Shown piece after piece: positions 22,495 through 27,710 of a stretch of 27,710 bases of DNA. The notes under the pieces were generated by a model. The model worked only from the letters and a program-made list of their open reading frames with translations, ran no database searches and had not been told where the DNA came from. This DNA comes from an uncultured Bacteroidales bacterium (lineage in GTDB: Bacteria > Bacteroidota > Bacteroidia > Bacteroidales > Paludibacteraceae), in the NCBI GenBank assembly GCA_903912795.1, contig CAIWIS010000097.1, forward strand, positions 1 through 27,710, in the 5' to 3' direction. Each line of letters opens with the position of its first letter. Position 1 is the stretch's first letter. A program made the translations under genes and the position numbers.

Positions 22495-23763
22495 TTAAAT
22501 TTCCTTCGAAATTGTTATCGCTGCAATAGTACCATCCGCTACTGCAGTAGTAATCTGTCGGTATTTTTTGCTGATAATATCGCCAATTGCAAATACTTCA
22601 GGGATGCTGGTTTTCATATCTTCGTCGGTCAAAATATATCCCCAATTATTCATCTCAGGAAGATTTTTACCTAACACAGCTACATTTGATTTGAAACCGA
22701 TAAATACAAACACACCATCCGATTCTAGCTCTTTCAACTCGTTGGTTTTCAGGTCTTCGACAAATGTAATCATTTTATCTCCATGTTTTTCGAACTTACG
22801 CGGTTCGTGTTCGTACATAACCGAAATTTTTTCGTTTTTCTGTAATTCGTCAATGGCCGTTTGGTTGGCAGTAAGTTTGTCGAACTGATGAATCATTGTT
22901 ACTTTGCTTGCAAATTTGGTGATAAACTGCGCCTCTTCTACCGCCGAATTTCCACCGCCAATTACTGTCACTTCTTTATCTACAAAGTATTTAGCATCGC
23001 AAGTGGCGCAATACGAAATGCCTTTTCCTTTAAAATCACTTTCGCCCGGCGCATTCATTGTATTTGGAGTGGTTCCAGTGGCAATAATGATTTTCTTTGC
23101 TTTGATGGTTTCCAATTCGTCAATTACAATTTCTTTTTTGAGTAAATCAACCGATGTAATATCCACTGCCACTTTAAAATCGATACCTGTATGTTTTGCC
23201 TGTTCGCTCATGAAATGTGCCAACATAAAACCAGGTTGTGGCTTTTCAAAACCAGGATAATTCGAGACCTGATGCGTAATGCCCATATAACCGCCAGGTA
23301 AGGCCGGGTCAATTAAAACCGTTTTGATTTTTGCCTGACCAAGGTAAATTCCGGCTGTTAAACCCGCAGGACCACCTCCCAAAATAGCCACATCGTATTC
23401 CGAAACGGTTTTTTTCTGATTCGCTTTAATTGCAGTTACCTCATTGGTTGAGAGCATTTTATCCAAACGCTCCACAATTTCCGATTTTTTAATACCGCCA
23501 CTAATGGTGTCGAGAATTTGCTTTCCATTTTCGAAAAACAACAGCGTAGGAGAGGAGCTTACACCCAATTCGGTTGCTAACTCTCTATTTCCCTGACGGA
23601 AAATTTTTAAAAATTTGATTTTTTCGCCATACAATTCGGCCATAGCATCAAATTTTGGTGCCAACGCTTCACAAGGTGGACATTCGGTTGAATAAAAATC
23701 AACCACTACTTTGCCACCATTCAACACTTCTTGCTGAAAATCAGCTGCGTTTATTTCTTTCAT
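22495..23763 (-). CDS. Thioredoxin-thioredoxin reductase fusion
   Basis: This 422-residue protein carries a thioredoxin domain at 1-105 with active site CPPC (C28, C31) and cis-proline in SSSPTLLFF. A linker follows at 106-122, then a thioredoxin-reductase-type flavoprotein. The latter has the FAD motif ILGGGPAGLTAG at 127-138, the redox pair CATC at 252-255, the NADPH motif VIGGGNSAVEEAQF near 266-279, and EVFAIGDI near 393. The best-known natural fusion, in Mycobacterium leprae, has the reductase first and thioredoxin last; here the order is reversed. The active site is preceded by Glu instead of Trp, and CPPC replaces CGPC, so redox potential and partner choice may be unusual. It sits between an exported rhodanese and the radical SAM gene. 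Confidence 0.92.
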   Translation of the reverse strand: MKEINAADFQQEVLNGGKVVVDFYSTECPPCEALAPKFDAMAELYGEKIKFLKIFRQGNRELATELGVSSSPTLLFFENGKQILDTISGGIKKSEIVERLDKMLSTNEVTAIKANQKKTVSEYDVAILGGGPAGLTAGIYLGQAKIKTVLIDPALPGGYMGITHQVSNYPGFEKPQPGFMLAHFMSEQAKHTGIDFKVAVDITSVDLLKKEIVIDELETIKAKKIIIATGTTPNTMNAPGESDFKGKGISYCATCDAKYFVDKEVTVIGGGNSAVEEAQFITKFASKVTMIHQFDKLTANQTAIDELQKNEKISVMYEHEPRKFEKHGDKMITFVEDLKTNELKELESDGVFVFIGFKSNVAVLGKNLPEMNNWGYILTDEDMKTSIPEVFAIGDIISKKYRQITTAVADGTIAAITISKEI

Positions 23764-23766
23764 AAA

Positions 23767-23944
23767 ACCTCTCCCCGACCCTCTCCAAAGGAGAGGGAGA
23801 TACGGGTATTTTTAAGTTAATTGTAATTTATATTTTACCTAAATATGTTCTTTTATTCATATGTCTGGAAATAGAATCTTCCAAATAAATTGAAATCTAT
23901 TCAAAAGCTGTCTCCCTCTCCTCCGGAGAGGGTCGGGGTGAGGT
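23767..23944. repeat. Inverted pair of GC-rich intergenic palindromes
   Basis: Two related elements face each other: 23767-23800 (core CCCCGACCCTCTCC, AAAGGAGAGGGAGA) and 23911-23944 (core TCTCCCTCTCCTCC, GGAGAGGGTCGGGG). Each folds into a CTCTCC/GGAGAG hairpin. They match in about 31 of 34 positions when one is reversed and flank an AT-rich 110 bp. The second copy overlaps the end of the radical SAM gene. Confidence 0.8.
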
Positions 23945-25232
23945 AATACCTAGCTCCCAAACTTAATAATTCCTTTACCGGTCGGCAATCAGGAGAATTG
24001 GGATGACCGTTTTTGTTTTTTGCAACCGATGCGCAACCACCGCCGCAAGCCAACGCGACTTCGCAGGTTTTACATTCGGCAATAGTTGTAATATCGCGGT
24101 TTTGCCAACTTTCAATGGCTGTTTCATTTTTCGTAATTGTAGGGTAAAAAGTTCCGAGCTCGTCGCCTTTATTACCAACTGTGGCAGTGCAAGAGTAAAT
24201 TGTTCCTGTAAAATCAAATGCCCATTCGGTTTTGCAAGCAGGACACGAATCGAACAAAGGCGTTGGAAGCTCTTCATTTTCAGCAATATATTTAGCTATT
24301 GAAAATGCAGGTTTGTAAAACTCGGCAATGTATGGATGCACTTTAAGCAATTCATATAAATGTTGATACAAAGTAGCTCGGTCGAATAATTTTTCGGGCG
24401 TAGAGTTGCAAAAATGCAGTTCGTAATTACGACCGATTTGAGTTTTAAAATATGGCGAAACGGTCCAACCACGATTGATAGCAAAACGCGATAGTCCGGC
24501 TAAATTGTCAATATTTTCTTTGTCGATTACCATGCGCAGGTTGATATTAATTTCCGCAGCAAGGCATGCATCAATTCCTTCCACAATTTTATCAAACGTT
24601 GGTTGTTTTCCTTTCAAGTAACGGCGACCATCATGCACTTCTTGCGTTCCATCGAGCGTAACTTGCACTTCGCGAATGCTAGCCGTTTTTAGCAAGTCAA
24701 CATAACTTGCTAATGTATAGCCATTTGTTACAAAAGCCAAATCGAGTTTTGATTCATTGGCTCTCATAATAAAATGAGTCAACATAGCTCGCTGATTGTC
24801 GCCTGGCAAAAGTGGCTCACCACCAAAAACGGTTATGTATTTACGTCTTCCGACAAATTCAGTATTTATATAATTGAAAAAAGCATCCACCACATCGTTA
24901 TTCACCACCTTTTGCACCGGATTGTATCCCTCCTGATAACAATACGAACAAGCAAAGTTGCACGAATAGTTTGGTACAAAAAATAATTGCGTTTCATCCT
25001 CCTCGCGCTTTTCAGTAAAATCAAGATAAGCTAGTTTAAATGCTTTTTTCTCTTTTGCTTCATCCACCAAATAACCACGCTGTGTAAACTCACCACTTGG
25101 ATCAAGTTTGTTTTTCAGCATTTTCACTTCGTTAGCCGAAATAATGTCGGCCGATTTGTGTAGCGGATTTACAATAAAAAAATCGTCGGAATCTTTTACT
25201 GGTACAATTATATTATGATTAGATAGAGGCAT
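23901..25232 (-). CDS. Radical SAM/SPASM-type peptide maturase
   Basis: This 443-residue enzyme has the radical SAM CxxxCxxC motif at C91, C95 and C98 (PNYSCNFACSYCYQEG), which binds the [4Fe-4S] cluster that cleaves S-adenosylmethionine. GGEPLL lies near residue 137 and the barrel continues through VTLDGTQEVHDGRR. The C-terminal third is a SPASM domain with many cysteines (SCPACKTEWAF, YSCTATVGN, CKTCEVALACGGGCASVAKN, SPDCRPV) for auxiliary clusters. An N-terminal region of about 80 residues may bind a peptide. SPASM enzymes typically modify peptides or proteins. The gene directly upstream encodes a 35-residue cysteine-rich peptide, the likely substrate. The last 13 residues, LTPTLSGGEGDSF, are encoded by an intergenic repeat and are probably not functional. 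Confidence 0.9.
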   Translation of the reverse strand: MPLSNHNIIVPVKDSDDFFIVNPLHKSADIISANEVKMLKNKLDPSGEFTQRGYLVDEAKEKKAFKLAYLDFTEKREEDETQLFFVPNYSCNFACSYCYQEGYNPVQKVVNNDVVDAFFNYINTEFVGRRKYITVFGGEPLLPGDNQRAMLTHFIMRANESKLDLAFVTNGYTLASYVDLLKTASIREVQVTLDGTQEVHDGRRYLKGKQPTFDKIVEGIDACLAAEININLRMVIDKENIDNLAGLSRFAINRGWTVSPYFKTQIGRNYELHFCNSTPEKLFDRATLYQHLYELLKVHPYIAEFYKPAFSIAKYIAENEELPTPLFDSCPACKTEWAFDFTGTIYSCTATVGNKGDELGTFYPTITKNETAIESWQNRDITTIAECKTCEVALACGGGCASVAKNKNGHPNSPDCRPVKELLSLGARYYLTPTLSGGEGDSF

Positions 25233-25265
25233 TTTGTAGTTTGAAAATTTAAAAGTTTGAGAGTT

Positions 25266-25304
25266 AAAAAAGACTTTTCCAAAGCAAAATGCTTTGGAAA
25301 AGTC
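25266..25304 (-). terminator. Strong hairpin terminator/attenuator between peptide and maturase genes
   Basis: GACTTTTCCAAAGC at 25272-25285 and GCTTTGGAAAAGTC at 25291-25304 form a perfect 14-bp stem with a 5-nt loop. On the minus strand a run of six T follows. It begins 9 bp after the peptide stop codon and ends 34 bp before the radical SAM start, so most transcripts should end after the peptide and a fraction read through. Confidence 0.9.
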
Positions 25305-25313
25305 AAATCCTAG

Positions 25314-25421
25314 TTAGTCATGACAACCAGCTACGATGTTCGAAACTTTAGCGCAACATTGTGCAACTTTAGCTTCTGATTTGGTGTTGCATGCGCAACT
25401 TTTTTTCACTACACTTTTCAT
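25314..25421 (-). CDS. Cysteine-rich 35-residue peptide, candidate RiPP precursor
   Basis: This short gene has an ATG, 35 codons and TAA. The peptide begins MKSVVKKSCAC and ends AGCHD, with five cysteines at 9, 11, 22, 23 and 33 and a lysine-rich start; the middle is KSEAKVAQCCAKVS. There is no signal peptide and no double-glycine leader. It sits immediately upstream of a radical SAM/SPASM gene on the same strand, separated by a strong hairpin terminator, a common arrangement for a highly expressed precursor and a catalytic amount of maturase. Cysteine-rich substrates of radical SAM enzymes (for example SCIFF-type) are known, but I do not recognise this one. Alternatives are a metal-binding peptide or a chance ORF; the cysteine density and the tight fit between palindromes argue against chance. 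Confidence 0.7.
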   Translation of the reverse strand: MKSVVKKSCACNTKSEAKVAQCCAKVSNIVAGCHD

Positions 25422-25449
25422 AAATACTTATTTTAGTTTGTGAATATAC

Positions 25450-25464
25450 GGCTTATAATAAGCC
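25450..25464. repeat. Palindrome GGCTTATAATAAGCC upstream of the peptide gene
   Basis: A perfect 15-bp odd palindrome, with a T-run on the plus-strand side, lies 29 bp upstream of the peptide start codon and 51 bp after the methyltransferase stop. As no plus-strand gene precedes it, a terminator role is doubtful; it may be an operator or leader structure for the peptide transcript. Confidence 0.5.
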
Positions 25465-25488
25465 TTTTTTTATAGAATTAGTCTTTGA

Positions 25489-25513
25489 ACCCCCTATTGG
25501 GGGGCAGGGGGGC
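25489..25513. repeat. GC-rich palindrome after the methyltransferase gene
   Basis: ACCCCCTATTGGGGGG followed by CAGGGGGG forms a C-tract/G-tract hairpin directly next to the methyltransferase stop codon. It belongs to the same class of GC-rich intergenic elements as those at 23767-23944 and may help end the methyltransferase transcript. Confidence 0.6.
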
Positions 25514-25514
25514 C

Positions 25515-26138
25515 TTACTTTTTACCCGAAATCGTCCAGCTTGCCACTTCAGCTTTTCCTTTTTCGTAAGGAGCAGATTCTTCGTAAATTATAAGATTTT
25601 TAAATCCGGCCTTTTCGAGTGCTGTTAAATATTCATCTTTGGTAACCGAACCCGCCCAACATTCGGCAACGGCCGTTGGGTCGTTTCGATATTCATCAGC
25701 AATGGGGCTTGTAGCGTAAATATCACTCACCACAAAACGTCCATCTGGTTTTAGAATTCGAAAAATTTCATTCCAAACAGCTTGTTTGTCAGCAGCATGA
25801 TTGATAGTGCAGTTCGAAATCACCAAATTCACCGAATTATCTTCCAAAGGTAGTTTTTCTAATTCAGCCTGCAAAATTTTTGCATTTTCTACATCAAATT
25901 TCTCCAAATTGGCTTTTGCTTTCGCTACCATTCCTTCCGAAATATCTATGCCGTAAACATAGCCCGTTTCGCCAACATCTTCGGCCAAGCGTATTACATC
26001 GTTTCCACGCCCACTTCCCAAATCCACACACACTTCGCCAGTTTGTGGCTTTGCATGGTTTATAGCACCACCACACGACAGACAGCAGCTTGTTTCACTC
26101 AGTTGTGTGTAACGTTCGTTGATAGCTTCCGTAATCAT
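25515..26138 (-). CDS. ArsM-like SAM-dependent methyltransferase
   Basis: This 207-residue class I methyltransferase has the SAM motif VCVDLGSGRGNDVIRLA at 36-52, followed by GIDISEGMVAKAK and the post-motif LPLEDNSVNLVISNC. It resembles arsenite methyltransferases (ArsM/AS3MT): cysteines occur in a CCxxC cluster at 18, 19 and 22, at C110 in the NCTINHAADK segment and at C160 in ECWAGSVTKDEY. These correspond in position to the metal-binding cysteines of ArsM. Homologues convert arsenite into methylated forms using thiols; this one is shorter than most and could act on another soft substrate. It has its own promoter with the same operator-like sequence as the rhodanese flavoprotein. The peptide and radical SAM genes follow downstream on the same strand. 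Confidence 0.85.
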   Translation of the reverse strand: MITEAINERYTQLSETSCCLSCGGAINHAKPQTGEVCVDLGSGRGNDVIRLAEDVGETGYVYGIDISEGMVAKAKANLEKFDVENAKILQAELEKLPLEDNSVNLVISNCTINHAADKQAVWNEIFRILKPDGRFVVSDIYATSPIADEYRNDPTAVAECWAGSVTKDEYLTALEKAGFKNLIIYEESAPYEKGKAEVASWTISGKK

Positions 26139-26166
26139 TTTACTATTCCTTTTTAGTTTGACGCTG

Positions 26167-26196
26167 CAAAGTTAGAACAATATTATTAAATTACAA
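26167..26196 (-). promoter_or_regulatory. Promoter of the ArsM-like methyltransferase gene
   Basis: On the minus strand TTG is followed after exactly 19 bp by TAACTTTG, the Bacteroidota -7 element. The geometry is identical to that of the rhodanese-flavoprotein promoter, and the initiation region GTTTGACGCTGCAAAG (plus strand, 26156-26171) is the same in both. Confidence 0.75.
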
Positions 26197-26209
26197 TAGT
26201 ATCACTAAT
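26190..26209. promoter_or_regulatory. Operator-like sequence upstream of the methyltransferase
   Basis: The 20 bp ATTACAATAGTATCACTAAT is identical to 21482-21501 and overlaps the -33 element in the same way. The inner TAGT-ATC-ACTA is a small dyad. It probably binds a common regulator encoded outside the window. Confidence 0.7.
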
Positions 26210-26479
26210 TATTTTTTAAAAATTAATTCTTTGAACTAAGTAATGTGACATAAGCACACGTAATAAATTCTGATTATTTCAACTTTTTACATCTATTGTG
26301 CATACATTTTTTGTATATGAGCGAGTTTTAAAAGTTAAAAATAATTAATTGTATTCTTTCTGAAACTTGCTGATAATCTAGCTAAGAAGCAGTAATACAA
26401 TAAAATACTTTCGTATTGCAATGTCTGCATAGCAAATTAAATCAAATTTTGGCAGGTGCTTTTTTAGCAGTATTTATAG

Positions 26480-26509
26480 TCGATAATTTAAAAAAAAGTA
26501 GTTCCTTTG
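26480..26509 (+). promoter_or_regulatory. Possible nuoA promoter
   Basis: TTCCTTTGCAGCG at 26502-26514 is close to the -7 consensus TAnnTTTG and shares CTTTGCAGCG with the two promoters described above. The -33 position, 19 bp upstream, has TCG instead of TTG. The nuoA start lies about 35 bp downstream. Confidence 0.35.
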
Positions 26510-26545
26510 CAGCGTTTTTTTGAGCTTAAAATTCAAAAATAAATT

Positions 26546-26899
26546 ATGAGTAGTCTTTCCCTCTTTTTAGTAGTATTCCTTACAGGAATTGTTTTAGTTG
26601 TTGCCGGTCTCGGAATAGCGTTGCTTTTAGCCCCCCAGTCTTTTAATTTTCAAAAAGGAGAACCGTATGAGTGTGGTATACCCACTCATGGAACTTCGTG
26701 GATGCAGTTTAAGTCAGGATATTACCTGTACGCAATTTTGTATCTGATGTTTGATGTAGAGACTATTTTTCTTTTTCCCTGGTCGACAATAGTTCGTGAA
26801 TTGGGCTATCAGGGGTTGTATAGCATATTGTTTTTCATCGTAATTTTAGGTTTAGGTCTTGCTTATGCCTGGAAGAAAAATGTATTAAAATGGAACTAA
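26546..26899 (+). CDS. nuoA: NADH-quinone oxidoreductase subunit A
   Basis: This small membrane subunit of respiratory complex I has 117 residues, with three transmembrane helices: an N-terminal one (LFLVVFLTGIVLVVAGLGIALLL), a second around YYLYAILYLMFDVETIFLFPW and a third near the C-terminus. The loop between helices 1 and 2 carries the conserved KGEPYECGI with its cysteine, and the second helix the conserved FDVETIFLFPW. It is the first gene of the operon. Its stop overlaps the nuoB start by 10 bp, which indicates translational coupling. Confidence 0.95.
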   Translation: MSSLSLFLVVFLTGIVLVVAGLGIALLLAPQSFNFQKGEPYECGIPTHGTSWMQFKSGYYLYAILYLMFDVETIFLFPWSTIVRELGYQGLYSILFFIVILGLGLAYAWKKNVLKWN

Positions 26900-27453
26900 A
26901 GAATATCAACATTCAGAATATTCCTACTGCGGAATTTAACGATAACGAATATCTCGAAAATTACATTAAAGAGCTCGAAGCCAATGGTGTGAATGTAATT
27001 CTCAGCAAATTGGACGAGATGATAAATTGGGGACGTTCAAATTCAATTTGGCCTTTGATTTATGCTACGAGTTGTTGCGGTATTGAGTTTATGTCTACTG
27101 CCTGTGCGCACCACGATATTGCCCGTTTTGGCATGGAAGTTACGCGTAACAGTCCTCGTCAGGCCGATTTAATGATTGTAGCCGGCACAATGGTTCATAA
27201 AATGGCACCACTTATTAAACGTGTTTACGACCAAATGGCTGAACCAAAATATGTGTTGGCAATGGGTGCTTGTGCTATTTCGGGTGGTCCGTTTGTAAAT
27301 TCGTATCATGTAGTAAATGGAGTTGATTTAATTATTCCAGTTGATGTATATGTTCCGGGCTGCCCTCCTCGTCCGGAATCTTTATTTTATGGACTTATGC
27401 AATTGCAACGAAAGATTAAAGTAGAGCAGTTTTTAGGAAATAAACAACGCTAG
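26890..27453 (+). CDS. nuoB: NADH-quinone oxidoreductase subunit B
   Basis: This peripheral complex I subunit holds the terminal [4Fe-4S] cluster N2, which passes electrons to quinone. The 187-residue protein shows the cluster-binding cysteines in YATSCCGIEFM (adjacent pair), GACAISGGPF and VPGCPPRPESL, together with ARFGMEVTRNSPRQADLMIVAGTM. The first 35 residues are a variable extension. It overlaps nuoA by 10 bp. A 114-bp spacer with repeated GACAGACAAC motifs separates it from nuoC, which is unusually long for this operon. Confidence 0.97.
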   Translation: MELKNINIQNIPTAEFNDNEYLENYIKELEANGVNVILSKLDEMINWGRSNSIWPLIYATSCCGIEFMSTACAHHDIARFGMEVTRNSPRQADLMIVAGTMVHKMAPLIKRVYDQMAEPKYVLAMGACAISGGPFVNSYHVVNGVDLIIPVDVYVPGCPPRPESLFYGLMQLQRKIKVEQFLGNKQR

Positions 27454-27462
27454 AATACTGAC

Positions 27463-27555
27463 GACAGACAACTGTCGACAGACAACCGAAAGGGATTTTA
27501 TTTATATAAAAAATATAAACCAGGACTTGTGACTGCTGTCCGTTGTCTGGTGACT
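27463..27555. repeat. Repeats and inverted repeat in the nuoB-nuoC spacer
   Basis: GACAGACAAC occurs twice with a 14-bp period (27463-27472 and 27477-27486). The complementary motif CGTTGTCTGGTGAC at 27541-27554 lies about 55 bp further on, so the spacer can fold back on itself. A related GACAGATAAC is found at 3102-3111. It is probably an interspersed intergenic repeat. Confidence 0.6.
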
Positions 27556-27567
27556 TTTTAAGAAAAA

Positions 27568-27710
27568 ATGGAAAATATAAAAAAATTAATACTTTCAACA
27601 GTAGCTGATGCAGTTATTGAACAAAAGCAAAAACTGACGGTGACAGTTGCGTGGGATAAATTGCATTTATTGGCAAAAACTTTACGTGATAACGCTGAAC
27701 TTCCGTTCGA
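27568..27710 (+). CDS. nuoC: NADH-quinone oxidoreductase subunit C (5' part)
   Basis: The gene starts with ATG at 27568 and runs off the end of the window; 47 codons are visible. The translation begins MENIKKLILSTVADAVIE and continues with LTVTVAWDKLHLLAKTLRDN, then ELPF. The strand-plus-helix pattern with a tryptophan before the helix fits the N-terminus of NuoC, the 30 kDa-type peripheral subunit of complex I. Position after nuoA and nuoB supports this. Whether it is fused to NuoD, as in some bacteria, cannot be seen. Confidence 0.8.
   Translation, partial: MENIKKLILSTVADAVIEQKQKLTVTVAWDKLHLLAKTLRDNAELPF

Larger units (their letters stand above)
26139..26545. other. Divergent intergenic region before nuoA
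   Basis: About 400 bp without a recognisable gene. The left end holds the methyltransferase promoter and operator-like element. The right end probably holds the nuoA promoter. The middle is very AT-rich; I see only weak inverted repeats such as AATAC TTTC GTATT near 26410-26425, and no small ORF with a convincing start or composition. Confidence 0.6.

Noticed and set aside
25450..25470. The palindrome GGCTTATAATAAGCC followed by T residues as a plus-strand terminator.
   Set aside because: No plus-strand gene ends before it, and the 1-nt centre would force an opened loop and a short stem.

Overview
The window is an AT-rich chromosomal segment of a member of the Bacteroidota, probably Bacteroidales-like, though I cannot fix the genus. 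The evidence is two secreted proteins ending in type IX secretion (T9SS) sorting-type domains, lipoprotein signals of the SSC type, promoters of the Bacteroidota form TTG-N19/20-TAnnTTTG, A-rich leaders without Shine-Dalgarno sequences, a phosphate-selective porin O/P homologue, and a GroEL ending in GGMGGMM. No rRNA, tRNA, CRISPR array or insertion sequence is visible.

Layout. 1-918 (+): the end of a MarC-family membrane protein and an unrecognised 183-residue protein, closed by a bidirectional terminator. 1002-6331 (-): groES-groEL, a glycosyltransferase, an Mrp-type P-loop ATPase and an inositol-monophosphatase-family enzyme. 6508-12601 (-): exported proteins (a lamin-tail-domain protein, two beta-propeller-like proteins), an unknown two-helix membrane protein and an SLC13-type anion symporter. 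12690-18626 (-): a phosphate block with a CYTH triphosphatase, a probable divergent CYTH-like protein, and a tight four-gene operon DUF47/PhoU-like -> PiT transporter -> porin O/P -> lamin-tail lipoprotein. The PiT transporter carries an extra transmembrane helix, a coiled coil and a C-terminal LuxR-type DNA-binding domain, so it may be a membrane-tethered phosphate sensor and regulator.

18848-26209 is a sulfur/redox block: a dead thioredoxin copy, a CoA-disulfide-reductase-like flavoprotein fused to three rhodanese domains, an intact thioredoxin, an exported rhodanese, a thioredoxin-thioredoxin reductase fusion, a radical SAM/SPASM enzyme, a previously hidden 35-residue peptide gene with five cysteines, and an ArsM-like methyltransferase. 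The peptide gene is separated from the radical SAM gene by a strong hairpin terminator, which is a typical RiPP precursor/maturase layout. The methyltransferase and the rhodanese flavoprotein, 4.7 kb apart, have promoters sharing an identical 20-bp operator-like sequence at the same spacing, so they are probably co-regulated. This block is the best candidate for an undescribed system.

26546-27710 (+): start of the respiratory complex I operon, nuoA, nuoB and the beginning of nuoC. Several families of short GC-rich palindromes occupy the intergenic spaces, and one supplies the C-terminal codons of the radical SAM gene.
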